DNA of 64,000 nucleotides from Agathobacter sp. (GTDB lineage: Bacteria > Bacillota > Clostridia > Lachnospirales > Lachnospiraceae): positions 1 to 64,000 of the forward strand of contig JALEZW010000032.1 in NCBI GenBank assembly GCA_022772675.1. The letters run 5' to 3'. Shown one piece after another: positions 34,618 to 43,252 of the stretch. The position numbers and the translations under genes are program-made. The notes beneath the pieces are model-generated. The model did no database searches. It saw only the letters and a program-made list of their open reading frames with translations, and was not told the origin of the DNA. Positions within the stretch are counted from its first letter, which is position 1. The number at the start of each line of letters is the position of its first letter.

Positions 34618-34668
34618 GCAATTCGTGTATCAAATGAGGGGCAAAATACCTTTTGACCCTCATATCAT
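34618..34668 (+). repeat. Leader repeat, copy 2 (yicC leader)
   Basis: A perfect 51-bp match to 12279-12329. It lies immediately downstream of the yicC promoter and ends seven bases before the yicC ribosome site region. The internal hairpin (TGAGGG-G-CAAAA, loop TACC, TTTTG-A-CCCTCA) would form near the 5' end of the mRNA. Both copies end at the same base, after which the sequences differ. Confidence 0.85.
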
Positions 34669-34684
34669 TATAGTAGGAGACAAG

Positions 34685-35563
34685 ATGATTAAAAGCATGA
34701 CCGGATTTGGCCGCTGTGAGACTGCTGATAAAAAAAGAAAAATCACAGTGGAATTAAAATCCGTAAATCACAGGTATCTGGATGTGAATATTAAGATGCC
34801 GAAAAATTTAAATTTTTTTGAGAGTTCTATCCGGAATCTCTTAAAAAAATACATTGAACGTGGCAAGGTTGATATTTACATTACCTATGAAGACTACAGC
34901 GAGGATAATTATGCACTGAAATATAACCCGGGGCTGGCCGGTGAGTATCTGAAATATTTAAATGCCATGGCACTGGAATTTGGTCTGGAAAACGATATCA
35001 GGGTCAGCACGCTTTCCCGGTATCCGGATGTTCTGGTAATGGAAGAACAGGAAGTGGATGAGGATGAACTCTGGGAAGTCCTTAAGAAAGCCGTCTGTGG
35101 TGCCTGTGAACAGTTTGTTGAGGCTCGCACGAAAGAGGGCGAGCATTTAAAGAATGACCTTATTGAAAAACTGGATGAGCTGCTTAGTGACGTGGAATTT
35201 ATCGAAAGACGTTCCCCGCAGATTATGGAAGAGTACAGAAGCCGTCTGACAGAGCGGGTAAGAGAACTGCTGGGAGAGACTCCCCTTGATGAGAGCCGCA
35301 TTGCCACCGAGGTCACAATCTATGCTGACAAGGTCTGTGTGGATGAGGAAACCGTCAGGCTTAAAAGTCATATCATTTCCATGAAAGATACGCTGACAGA
35401 GGGGGGCTCTGTGGGAAGAAAGCTTGATTTTATTGCTCAGGAAATGAACCGTGAGGCGAATACGATTCTCTCGAAGGCAAACAATATTGAAATATCTGAT
35501 GTGGGAATTAATCTGAAAACCGGAATTGAAAAGATCCGGGAACAGATTCAGAATATTGAATAG
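34685..35563 (+). CDS. YicC/YloC family endoribonuclease
   Basis: A 292-residue protein that starts MIKSMTGFGR and has VELKSVNHRYLDVNIKMPKNL, both hallmarks of the YicC N-terminal domain. The C-terminal DUF1732 domain ends GRKLDFIAQEMNREANTILSKAN, also typical. The family was shown to be RNA endonucleases. The ATG at 34685 is chosen over the ATG at 34616, which lies in the repeat; AGGAGA precedes it. It leads the operon with gmk and rpoZ. The remA/DUF370 gene often found between yicC and gmk in Firmicutes is absent; the gap is 32 nt. Confidence 0.92.
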   Translation: MIKSMTGFGRCETADKKRKITVELKSVNHRYLDVNIKMPKNLNFFESSIRNLLKKYIERGKVDIYITYEDYSEDNYALKYNPGLAGEYLKYLNAMALEFGLENDIRVSTLSRYPDVLVMEEQEVDEDELWEVLKKAVCGACEQFVEARTKEGEHLKNDLIEKLDELLSDVEFIERRSPQIMEEYRSRLTERVRELLGETPLDESRIATEVTIYADKVCVDEETVRLKSHIISMKDTLTEGGSVGRKLDFIAQEMNREANTILSKANNIEISDVGINLKTGIEKIREQIQNIE

Positions 35564-35595
35564 CTGCAGGCAAAACGCAGGATAAGGAGAATAAA

Positions 35596-36258
35596 ATGGA
35601 ACAAAAAGGCAGATTAGTTGTAATTTCCGGTTTCTCGGGAGCCGGTAAGGGCACACTGATGAAAGCACTTCTTGCTGCACATCCGGACCGGTATGCACTT
35701 TCCGTGTCTGCTACCACCAGAGATCCCAGACCGGGAGAGCAGGACGGCATTGATTATTTCTTTGTAACAGATGAGAAATTTCATGCCATGATCAAAGAAG
35801 ATGATTTTTTGGAGTATGCCGGATATGTAGGGCATTATTATGGAACTCCCAGATCTTATGTGGAGAAAAATCTTGCAGAAGGGAAAAATGTGATTCTGGA
35901 AATTGAAATCCAGGGAGCCCTTCATGTAAAAGAAAAAATAAAAGATGCTGTTTTAATGTTTGTAACGGCACCGGATGCAGATACCTTAAAGGAGCGTCTG
36001 ACCGGCCGGGGAACCGAGACTGGAGACGTTATTGCTGCAAGGCTTTCCCGTGCCTGTGAGGAGGCCCGGGGCATTGAAAATTATGATTATTTAGTGGTAA
36101 ACGATACGGTGGAGCATGCATCGGAGCTGATCGATACTTTGATCAGTGATGAAAGAAATGGAAATGCTTCTGACAATGAGGCGTACTGGGTATCTGCTAA
36201 TATAGATTTTATCAATCAGATAAGAGAAGATTTAAAACAGTTTTCGAAAGGAGAATAA
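35596..36258 (+). CDS. gmk: Guanylate kinase
   Basis: A 220-residue kinase for GMP to GDP. The P-loop is SGFSGAGKGTLMKAL at residues 10-24; SVSATTRDPRPGEQDGIDYFF is the GMP-binding region; EIEIQGA follows. A C-terminal extension of about 15 residues goes beyond the core. The start follows AAGGAG. Cotranscribed with yicC and rpoZ. Confidence 0.95.
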   Translation: MEQKGRLVVISGFSGAGKGTLMKALLAAHPDRYALSVSATTRDPRPGEQDGIDYFFVTDEKFHAMIKEDDFLEYAGYVGHYYGTPRSYVEKNLAEGKNVILEIEIQGALHVKEKIKDAVLMFVTAPDADTLKERLTGRGTETGDVIAARLSRACEEARGIENYDYLVVNDTVEHASELIDTLISDERNGNASDNEAYWVSANIDFINQIREDLKQFSKGE

Positions 36259-36260
36259 AC

Positions 36261-36503
36261 ATGATACATCCATCTTATGTAGAATTAATGAAAGTTGTTA
36301 ATGATGAGGCAGAAATCGGGGAGGAGCCGGTTGTAAACAGCCGTTATTCCATTGTTCTGGCAACGGCAAAACGTGCAAGACAGATTATTGCAGGAGCTGA
36401 GCCGTTAGTGAAAGATCCGGTCTGTGACAAACCGCTTTCCATTGCTGTTGAGGAATTATACCGCGGGGAAGTGAAGATTGTTCCGGGTGAGGAAGATAAC
36501 TAA
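36261..36503 (+). CDS. rpoZ: DNA-directed RNA polymerase omega subunit
   Basis: An 80-residue omega subunit that helps assemble RNA polymerase. The core motif is NSRYSIVLATAKRARQI near residue 26, followed by KPLSIAVEELYRGEV. It starts three bases after gmk with AAAGGAG as ribosome site, the standard gmk-rpoZ arrangement, and is followed by a terminator. Confidence 0.93.
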   Translation: MIHPSYVELMKVVNDEAEIGEEPVVNSRYSIVLATAKRARQIIAGAEPLVKDPVCDKPLSIAVEELYRGEVKIVPGEEDN

Positions 36504-36518
36504 CGTAACAGAAACAGG

Positions 36519-36548
36519 AAAAGGAGTGACAGCTGTCATTCCTTTTTT
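36519..36548 (+). terminator. Rho-independent terminator after rpoZ
   Basis: AAAAGGAGTGAC (36519-36530) pairs with GTCATTCCTTTT (36535-36546) with one G-U pair and the loop AGCT, then T to 36548. It lies 16 bp before the rimO start. Confidence 0.8.
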
Positions 36549-36563
36549 CAAGTGAGAGGTATT

Positions 36564-37892
36564 ATGAAATTACTTTTTATTTCGCTGGGATGCGACAAAA
36601 ATCTTGTTGACTCTGAGTATATGATTGGAATGCTGACTAGCCATGGAATTGAATTGACAGACGATGAGACTGAGGCGGATATTATTATTGTAAACAGCTG
36701 CTGTTTTATCGGAGATGCCAAGGAAGAGAGCATCAATACCATTTTAGAGATGGCAGAGCAGAAGAAGACGGGCTGCTGCAAATCGCTGATCGTTACCGGA
36801 TGTCTTGCTCAAAGGTATCAGGAGGAAGTGAAAAAAGAGATTCCAGAGGTGGATGCCATTCTGGGGACCAATTCCTATGATTCCATCTGGGAGGCTTTGG
36901 AATCGACGCTTAAGAATCAGTTTTATGAGAATTTTAATACCCTTTCCGGGCTGCCGAAGCATAATGCCAGGCGGGTAGTCACAACCGGTGGTCACTTTGC
37001 GTACCTTAAGATTGCAGAAGGCTGTAATAAAAACTGTACCTACTGTGTGATCCCTTCCGTACGGGGCAGATACCGCAGTGTTCCTATGGAAGAACTGGTT
37101 CAGTCAGCCGAAGAATTGGCAGCAAACGGAGTAAAGGAACTCATCCTTGTGGCACAGGAGACCACGCTTTACGGGGTAGACCTTTATGGCAGAAAATGCC
37201 TTCATGAGCTTTTGGACCGGTTAAATGAGATACCGGGACTGTTCTGGATCCGGATTATGTACTGTTATCCGGAAGAAATTTATGAGGAACTGATTGACTC
37301 CATAATTAAGGATAAGAAGGTCTGCCATTATCTGGATATGCCCATTCAGCACTGTAATGATACAATCTTAAAGCGTATGGGGAGAAAAACCAATAAAAAA
37401 GAACTGGTGGAGCGGATTACAAATCTGCGGAAACGTATTCCGGATATTACGCTGCGTACGACACTGATCTGCGGATTTCCGGGAGAAACCGGAGAGCAGC
37501 ATGAGGAGCTGATGCAGTTTGTCAACGATATGGAATTTGACAGGCTGGGAGCTTTTTCTTATTCTGCGGAGGAGGGAACACCAGCAGCGGAAATGCCGGA
37601 TCAGGTTGAGGAAGACCAGAAAAAAGAATGGCAGGCAGAGATCATGGAGCTGGAAGAGGAAGTCATTTTTGATAAAAATGAATCCATGAAGGGACAGATT
37701 CTATATGCATTTATTGAGGGCGAGGTTGCAGATGAGAACAATACCTATGTGGGAAGAACCTACAGGGATGCCCCGAATGTGGATGGATATATTTTTATCA
37801 ATACCGATGAGGAACTTATGACCGGAGACATTGTAAAAGTGAAAGTGACCGGTGCCTATGAGTATGATTTAATTGGAACGATTGTCAAGTAA
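36564..37892 (+). CDS. rimO: Ribosomal protein S12 methylthiotransferase RimO
   Basis: A 442-residue radical SAM methylthiotransferase acting on the conserved Asp of ribosomal protein S12. The RimO-specific start is SLGCDKNLVDSEYMIG; the other UPF0004 cysteines lie in NSCCFIGDAKEES and TGCLAQRY. The radical SAM motif is CNKNCTYCVIPSVRGRYRS near residue 155, and a TRAM domain ends the protein. The ATG at 36564 follows GAGAGG; the GTG at 36552 is less likely. pgsA follows after 23 nt. Confidence 0.95.
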   Translation: MKLLFISLGCDKNLVDSEYMIGMLTSHGIELTDDETEADIIIVNSCCFIGDAKEESINTILEMAEQKKTGCCKSLIVTGCLAQRYQEEVKKEIPEVDAILGTNSYDSIWEALESTLKNQFYENFNTLSGLPKHNARRVVTTGGHFAYLKIAEGCNKNCTYCVIPSVRGRYRSVPMEELVQSAEELAANGVKELILVAQETTLYGVDLYGRKCLHELLDRLNEIPGLFWIRIMYCYPEEIYEELIDSIIKDKKVCHYLDMPIQHCNDTILKRMGRKTNKKELVERITNLRKRIPDITLRTTLICGFPGETGEQHEELMQFVNDMEFDRLGAFSYSAEEGTPAAEMPDQVEEDQKKEWQAEIMELEEEVIFDKNESMKGQILYAFIEGEVADENNTYVGRTYRDAPNVDGYIFINTDEELMTGDIVKVKVTGAYEYDLIGTIVK

Positions 37893-37915
37893 AGTTTGGC
37901 TGATTGGAGGAAGAA

Positions 37916-38458
37916 ATGAATTTACCCAACAAATTAACGATTTTCCGTGTAATCTTAATTCCGTTTTTTGTAGTTTTTCTGCTGGCCCCATACTTTGAGG
38001 GCTTCGGAAACTATATTGCACTTGCTATTTTTATTGTAGCAAGCATCACAGATTTTCTGGATGGAAAGATTGCAAGAAAGTATAATCTGGTAACCAATTT
38101 TGGAAAATTTATGGATCCGCTGGCGGACAAGCTTTTGGTCTGTTCAGCACTTATCTGTCTGATTTCTCTATCGCGGATTCCAGCGTGGGTTGTGATCATT
38201 ATTATTGCCCGCGAATTTATTATCAGTGGTTTCCGTCTGATTGCGGCAGATAACGGCGTAGTGATCGCGGCAAGCTACTGGGGCAAATTTAAAACGGCAT
38301 CCCAGATGATTACAGTGATTCTTCTGGTATTAAATATCCGGAATTCCTTTTTCCAGGTGCTTGGAACGGTATTTATCTATATTTCCCTGGCACTTACGGT
38401 AATATCACTGATTGATTATATTGTAAAAAATAAAGATGTCTTAAAAGACCAGAAATAA
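37916..38458 (+). CDS. pgsA: CDP-diacylglycerol-glycerol-3-phosphate 3-phosphatidyltransferase
   Basis: A 180-residue membrane enzyme of the CDP-alcohol phosphatidyltransferase family, which makes phosphatidylglycerol phosphate. The catalytic motif DGx2ARx8Gx3Dx3D is present: DGKIARKYNLVTNFGKFMDPLAD. It starts MNLPNKLTIFRVILIP, typical of PgsA. The ATG at 37916 follows GGAGG; the TTG at 37904 lies ahead of that site. Four or five membrane helices. Confidence 0.93.
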   Translation: MNLPNKLTIFRVILIPFFVVFLLAPYFEGFGNYIALAIFIVASITDFLDGKIARKYNLVTNFGKFMDPLADKLLVCSALICLISLSRIPAWVVIIIIAREFIISGFRLIAADNGVVIAASYWGKFKTASQMITVILLVLNIRNSFFQVLGTVFIYISLALTVISLIDYIVKNKDVLKDQK

Positions 38459-38472
38459 TAGGGAGGCACACA

Positions 38473-39036
38473 ATGAGAATCATAGCAGGAACAGCGAGAA
38501 GCCTTCCTCTTAAGACGATTGAGGGAATGGATACACGTCCTACAACAGACCGTATTAAGGAAACGCTTTTTAATATTTTGCAGATGGATATTCCTGGATG
38601 TTATTTTCTGGATCTCTTTGCAGGAAGCGGACAGATGGGACTGGAAGCTTTAAGCCGTGGTGCAGCCTATGCTGTTTTTATAGAAAATAACAGAAAGGCA
38701 TCCCAATGCATAGAAGAAAATATAGCATTTACAAAATTTGCGAAGGAGTCCAGACTTCTGACTACAGACGTTATCAGTGGACTGAGCAGTCTGGAGGGGA
38801 AATATACCTTTGATATTATTTTTATGGATCCACCCTACAGACAGGGGCTGGAGGAAGATGTGCTCCGTTTCCTTTCCAGATCCAGCCTGTTAAAGCCGGA
38901 TACCAAAATAATCGTGGAGGCTTCACTGGATACGGATTTTTCCTATCTGGAGGAACTGGGTTTTGGTATCCTTAGGTTTAAGAAATATAAGACAAATATG
39001 CATGTTTTTATACAAAAGAGGCAGGGACAGGAATGA
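38473..39036 (+). CDS. rsmD: 16S rRNA (guanine966-N2)-methyltransferase
   Basis: A 187-residue SAM-dependent methyltransferase. The start [18 protein letters not shown], the segment [16 protein letters not shown], the SAM loop [19 protein letters not shown] and the catalytic FMDPPY are all RsmD signatures. It overlaps coaD by four bases (ATGA). The rsmD-coaD-ylbJ neighbourhood matches B. subtilis ylbH-coaD-ylbJ. Confidence 0.94.
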   Translation: MRIIAGTARSLPLKTIEGMDTRPTTDRIKETLFNILQMDIPGCYFLDLFAGSGQMGLEALSRGAAYAVFIENNRKASQCIEENIAFTKFAKESRLLTTDVISGLSSLEGKYTFDIIFMDPPYRQGLEEDVLRFLSRSSLLKPDTKIIVEASLDTDFSYLEELGFGILRFKKYKTNMHVFIQKRQGQE

Positions 39037-39512
39037 AAAAAGCAATTTATCCGGGAAGTTTTGATCCATTGACTTTCGGACATCTGGATATTATTAACCG
39101 GGCATCCAAAATTGTAGATGAGCTGGTGGTGGGCGTTCTCAATAACAGCGCAAAAAATTCGTTGTTTTCTTTGGAAGAACGTGTTAGTATGATAGAAGAG
39201 ATGACAAAAGACAGTCCGAATATTACGGTTGCATCCTTTGATGGACTTCTGGTGGATTTTATGAACGAAATTCATGCAACCATTATTGTCCGCGGGCTTC
39301 GTGCCGTTACGGATTTTGAGTATGAACTGCAGATTGCTCAGGCTAATCATGTACAGGATTCCGAAATTGAGACAATTTTTCTGACCAGCGATCTTAAGTA
39401 TTCCTACTTAAGTTCCACAATCGTCAAGGAATTTGCTTCCTATGGAGGAGACATTTCCAATTTTGTACCGGAGCAGTTTATCGATCGGATTTATAAAAAA
39501 TATGGTAACTGA
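39033..39512 (+). CDS. coaD: Pantetheine-phosphate adenylyltransferase
   Basis: A 159-residue nucleotidyltransferase for the fourth step of coenzyme A synthesis. The ATP motif is [16 protein letters not shown] at residues 5-20, the [17 protein letters not shown] region binds phosphopantetheine, and YLSSTIVKE is the ISSSxVRE-type motif. Overlaps rsmD by four bases. Full length. Confidence 0.96.
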   Translation: MKKAIYPGSFDPLTFGHLDIINRASKIVDELVVGVLNNSAKNSLFSLEERVSMIEEMTKDSPNITVASFDGLLVDFMNEIHATIIVRGLRAVTDFEYELQIAQANHVQDSEIETIFLTSDLKYSYLSSTIVKEFASYGGDISNFVPEQFIDRIYKKYGN

Positions 39513-39527
39513 TAGGAGATTTTCATT

Positions 39528-40184
39528 ATGAGCAGTAAAATGGAACAGATTATCGAGGAAATCGAAGATTATATCGAGGGTTGTAAAGCGTATCCTCTTT
39601 CCAATACCAAGATTGTGGTCAATAAAGAGGAACTGGAAGAATTGATTGATGAACTCAAGACCAAGACACCGGAGGAAATCAAGCGTTACCAGAAGATTAT
39701 CAGTAACAAAGAAGCAATTCTCGCAGATGCCCAGGCCAAGGCGGATCAGATCATTGCCCAGGCCCAGGTGCAGACCACAGAACTTGTCAGTGAACACCAG
39801 ATCATGCAGCAGGCCTATGCCCAGGCTAATGAGGTGGTTATGATTGCCACAAAGCAGGCACAGGAGATACTGGATAATGCTACCAATGAAGCAAATGCCC
39901 TCAGGGTCAGTGCCATGCAGTATGCAGACGGACAGCTTCATGGCATCGAGGAAGTTCTTACCAGTGCGATTGAGACATCCCGCGCCCGTTACGAGAATCT
40001 GATTTCTTCTCTTCAGGGATTTCTGGATGTTGTGACAAAGAACCGGGCAGAACTGATTCCGGCTACTGCAGTTGCAGAGGAATCCGATTCGGAAGAATCG
40101 GATAAGAAAGAAGAAAAATCAGCTCAGGAACCGGAGGTTACCAATATTCCGGCATCAGATGAGGATTCTTCCAAAGAAGAGTAG
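39528..40184 (+). CDS. Coiled-coil protein of unknown function
   Basis: A 218-residue, strongly acidic, helix-rich protein. An N-terminal IEEIEDYIEGCKAYPLSNTKIVVNKEEL region resembles the short membrane-proximal or DivIVA-like segments of coiled-coil proteins (residues 6-35). A long coiled coil rich in Ala and Gln follows (about 55-130), then a helical region and a disordered Glu/Ser/Lys tail. No membrane helix. Such proteins are often labelled ATPase or V-type ATPase subunit H in clostridial genomes, but no catalytic motif is visible. It lies 15 nt after coaD and its last 30 bp overlap the convergent ylbJ. Confidence 0.7.
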   Translation: MSSKMEQIIEEIEDYIEGCKAYPLSNTKIVVNKEELEELIDELKTKTPEEIKRYQKIISNKEAILADAQAKADQIIAQAQVQTTELVSEHQIMQQAYAQANEVVMIATKQAQEILDNATNEANALRVSAMQYADGQLHGIEEVLTSAIETSRARYENLISSLQGFLDVVTKNRAELIPATAVAEESDSEESDKKEEKSAQEPEVTNIPASDEDSSKEE

Positions 40185-41051
40185 GAATGCTGCAGATCCC
40201 GTGGTAAGGAGTACAAGGAGCAGTTTCAGTTTTACATAAGAAAGTACGGACAGATCTGCTTCTTTCAGAACAGAGGCAGACTGAAATAATCCGCTAAGAC
40301 CGTTCAGGGAAAGAAAGAACACCCCACAGAGATATTTGAATTTCTGGTTAAGAGACATAGTGCTTAAAGCAGAGATTCCGTTGGTTACTTCCAGAAATCC
40401 GGTCAGAAACATTCGGACTTTTGGGGTAAGGCAGGGTATGTATGACAGTATTCCACATAGAATGGAGAAGAGCATGATATAACCACATATTCTGATCAGT
40501 GTTTCAAATCCGTTCAGGATACCGGCATCAAGGATTTGCATATCCATATGGAATCCTGATGCCGTTTCTTTTTGTGGAGAGAAATCTGTGGTCTTTGCCG
40601 TTTTAAGAAGAATCAGTCCAAGTACAAGGGGAATTCCATACAGCAGCAGGTAAAAGGGCAGACGAACAGGAAGTTTTAACATGTCTGCCATGACTGCTGT
40701 GGCAAAGACAGGGCTCAAATTGTTGGTAAAGCAGCTTAAAAGCTCTGCCTCTCTTTTACTGAGCATATGATGCCTGTAAAAGTCACAGGAAAGCTTGCAT
40801 CCAATGGGAAATCCAAACAGGAATCCACAGAAAATAATGTATCCTCTTCCCAGTTTATCCGGCAGGATACCGGAAGCAAGTACCACATAGGAGAGGATAC
40901 TGAAGGGGAGCAGGGTTGGAAGAATCTGGGTAAACCACAGAATAAGTCCCTGCCGGGAGGCATTTACCGCTTCCTTTGGCGCAAGGATAAAAAAGCAGAG
41001 TACTATAAAACTCAAACATACAAATAAGATAGCAGATAATATTTTTTTCAT
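40155..41051 (-). CDS. ylbJ: Sporulation integral membrane protein YlbJ-like
   Basis: A 298-residue membrane protein with about eight helices and a nucleoside-recognition (Gate) fold. ILWFTQILPTLLPFSILSYV near residue 40 and FGFPIGCKLSCDFY near 95 fit the YlbJ family, which is needed in B. subtilis for full cortex synthesis. It is shorter than the roughly 400-residue B. subtilis protein. Position next to rsmD-coaD supports the assignment. No clear Shine-Dalgarno precedes the ATG. The gene overlaps the convergent coiled-coil gene by 30 bp. Confidence 0.78.
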   Translation of the reverse strand: MKKILSAILFVCLSFIVLCFFILAPKEAVNASRQGLILWFTQILPTLLPFSILSYVVLASGILPDKLGRGYIIFCGFLFGFPIGCKLSCDFYRHHMLSKREAELLSCFTNNLSPVFATAVMADMLKLPVRLPFYLLLYGIPLVLGLILLKTAKTTDFSPQKETASGFHMDMQILDAGILNGFETLIRICGYIMLFSILCGILSYIPCLTPKVRMFLTGFLEVTNGISALSTMSLNQKFKYLCGVFFLSLNGLSGLFQSASVLKEADLSVLSYVKLKLLLVLLTTGSAAFLLFFGRILI

Positions 41052-41081
41052 GTAATAGTTTATGTGAACAGGGAGGAATTT

Positions 41082-42536
41082 ATGATGGCTTTGGAAAACT
41101 TATATCCGTCTCGTGTGTTTTATTATTTTGAACAGCTGGCAGCTATTCCCCGGGGCTCCGGAAATACAAAAGAAGTCAGTGATTATCTGGTTCAATTTGC
41201 AAAGGAGCACGGGCTGGAATGGTATCAGGATGAATCCAACAATGTGATAATCATAAAAGAGGCATCAGCCGGTTACCAAGAGGCACCTGCTGTCATTCTG
41301 CAGGGACATATGGATATGGTCTGCGAGAAAGAAAAAGGCTGTGACATTGACATGGAAAAAGAAGGCCTTCGTTTATATGTGGATGGAGATTTTCTGAGAG
41401 CAGAGGGCACAACTCTGGGGGGAGATGATGGAATCGCGGTTGCCTATGCCCTTGCCCTTTTGGAATCAAAAGAACTGTCGCATCCAAGACTTGAAGCAGT
41501 GTTTACGGTAGATGAGGAAACCGGCATGTATGGTGCATCTTCCATTGATCTGTCAATGTTAAAAGGAAACCGGATGTTAAATATAGACAGTGACGAGGAG
41601 GGAGTTTTTCTGACAGGCTGTGCCGGCGGACTTTCCCTTTCTGCCTGCATTCCTGTAAGCCGTGTCAGCCAGGGGGGAACAAAACTTATCATCACGGTGA
41701 CCGGATTAACAGGAGGACACTCGGGAAGTGAAATCCATAAAGAGCATGGAAATGCAAATATACTGATGGGACGAGTCCTTCATGGTCTTTTAGAACGGAC
41801 TCCTTTTGGAATCATTTCACTGGCAGGTGGTCTTAAGGATAATGCGATTCCCAGAGAGTGTACCGTAGAAATTCTGCTTCCTGGGGAAAATGCAAAAGCA
41901 GCAGCCACATACATCCGGGATATTTCATCTGTTTTCAAACATGAATTTTCTGAAACGGATGCAGAGGTAACGGTTTGCTGTGAAAATCAGGGAGAAATGG
42001 AGGCTGCTATTCTCGACTATGCTTCCGTGAGCAAAGTCATTTTTTACCTGCGCAATGTTCCAAACGGTGTGCAGCACATGAGTCAGCAGTTAAACGGACA
42101 GGTGGAGACTTCTTTAAATCTTGGAATCCTGGAATTAACGGAGTCAGAACTTACCTCCCTTACCTCAGTTCGCAGCAGTGTGGAGAGCAGAAAGAAGGAT
42201 CTGGCAGAGCGTATTACGATGCTGGTAGAGCTGCTGGGGGGAGAAACGGAGTTAGAGGGCGAATATCCGGCCTGGGAATACCGTAGTGATTCCAAAATCC
42301 GTCCGCTGGCAGAACGCGTTTACCAGGAGCTGTTTCATAAGAAACCGGTATTTTCCACCATTCATGCCGGGCTGGAATGTGGGCTTCTCTCAGAAAAGAT
42401 AAAGGATTTGGACTGCATATCCTTTGGACCGGACAATTTTGATATTCATACACCGAGAGAGCATTTATCCATTTCTTCCACCGGAAGAGTCTGGGATTTT
42501 ATTGTTGCTTTTTTGGAGCAGGCAAAAGAAGAATGA
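41082..42536 (+). CDS. pepD: Aminoacyl-histidine dipeptidase (PepD, M20 family)
   Basis: A 484-residue zinc dipeptidase of the M20 family. Metal-binding motifs: ILQGHMDMVCEK (His and Asp), TTLGGDDGIAVAYALALLE (bridging Asp) and FTVDEETGMYGA (catalytic Glu pair); the last metal His is in ISFGPDNFDIHTPREH. It releases histidine or other residues from Xaa-His dipeptides. The ATG at 41082, or the one three bases on, follows GGGAGG; the GTG at 41064 is ahead of that site. It overlaps the next gene by four bases. Confidence 0.93.
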   Translation: MMALENLYPSRVFYYFEQLAAIPRGSGNTKEVSDYLVQFAKEHGLEWYQDESNNVIIIKEASAGYQEAPAVILQGHMDMVCEKEKGCDIDMEKEGLRLYVDGDFLRAEGTTLGGDDGIAVAYALALLESKELSHPRLEAVFTVDEETGMYGASSIDLSMLKGNRMLNIDSDEEGVFLTGCAGGLSLSACIPVSRVSQGGTKLIITVTGLTGGHSGSEIHKEHGNANILMGRVLHGLLERTPFGIISLAGGLKDNAIPRECTVEILLPGENAKAAATYIRDISSVFKHEFSETDAEVTVCCENQGEMEAAILDYASVSKVIFYLRNVPNGVQHMSQQLNGQVETSLNLGILELTESELTSLTSVRSSVESRKKDLAERITMLVELLGGETELEGEYPAWEYRSDSKIRPLAERVYQELFHKKPVFSTIHAGLECGLLSEKIKDLDCISFGPDNFDIHTPREHLSISSTGRVWDFIVAFLEQAKEE

Positions 42537-43252
42537 TGCGTCTGGATAAATTCCTGGCAGATGCCGGGGTGGGAACAAGAAGTGAGATAAAGAAACTGGT
42601 TCGTGGTGGTAAAATTGTGGTAAATAATGAGACAGCCCGAAAGCCGGAGCAGAAAGTAGAGCCTCAGACAGACCGGATTTTTGCTGAGGGGAAAGAAATT
42701 TCCTATGAGAAATTTATCTATTATCTGTTTCACAAACCCGCCGGCTGTGTAACCGCAAAACAGGATAAAAAGGATAAGACCGTGATGGATTTTTTCCCGG
42801 AGGACTTAAAAAAGAAGCTGGCACCGGTGGGAAGACTGGACAAGGATACGGAAGGCCTGCTGCTTCTTACGAACGACGGTTCATTAACCCACAGGCTTTT
42901 ATCCCCTGCATATCATGTGGAAAAAACTTATTTTGCAAAGCTGGATACAGCTGTGCCGGAAAAAGCGGCAGAACTGTTTTCACAGGGAGTCGATATCGGG
43001 GATGAGAAGCTGACCCTGCCGGCTAAGCTTTGCATCCTTTCGGAAAATGAGGCAGAACTTACCATCTCAGAAGGACGGTTTCATCAGGTAAAGCGGATGT
43101 TTCATGCGGTGGGCTGTAATGTCATCTATTTAAAACGGCTTTCCATGGGAAATTTAAAGCTGGGGGATCTTAAAAAAGGCGAGTACCGGAAACTGACTGC
43201 GGAAGAACTGCTTGTTTTACAGGAGTCAGCAGAACATAAAGGAGAAGAATGA
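42533..43252 (+). CDS. Pseudouridine synthase, RsuA/RluB family
   Basis: A 239-residue enzyme with an N-terminal S4 RNA-binding domain ([22 protein letters not shown], residues 2-23 and on) and a catalytic domain with [17 protein letters not shown], where Asp in RLDKDT is the nucleophile. The size and [18 protein letters not shown]-like ending favour a 16S rRNA U516 (RsuA) type. The start overlaps the pepD stop (ATGATG); the ATG at 42536 is an equal alternative. Confidence 0.88.
   Translation: MMRLDKFLADAGVGTRSEIKKLVRGGKIVVNNETARKPEQKVEPQTDRIFAEGKEISYEKFIYYLFHKPAGCVTAKQDKKDKTVMDFFPEDLKKKLAPVGRLDKDTEGLLLLTNDGSLTHRLLSPAYHVEKTYFAKLDTAVPEKAAELFSQGVDIGDEKLTLPAKLCILSENEAELTISEGRFHQVKRMFHAVGCNVIYLKRLSMGNLKLGDLKKGEYRKLTAEELLVLQESAEHKGEE

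Noticed and set aside
34616-34684. Extended N-terminus of YicC from an ATG at 34616
   Set aside because: The extra 23 codons translate the 51-bp repeat; the family starts at MIKSMTGFG (34685), which has its own ribosome site.
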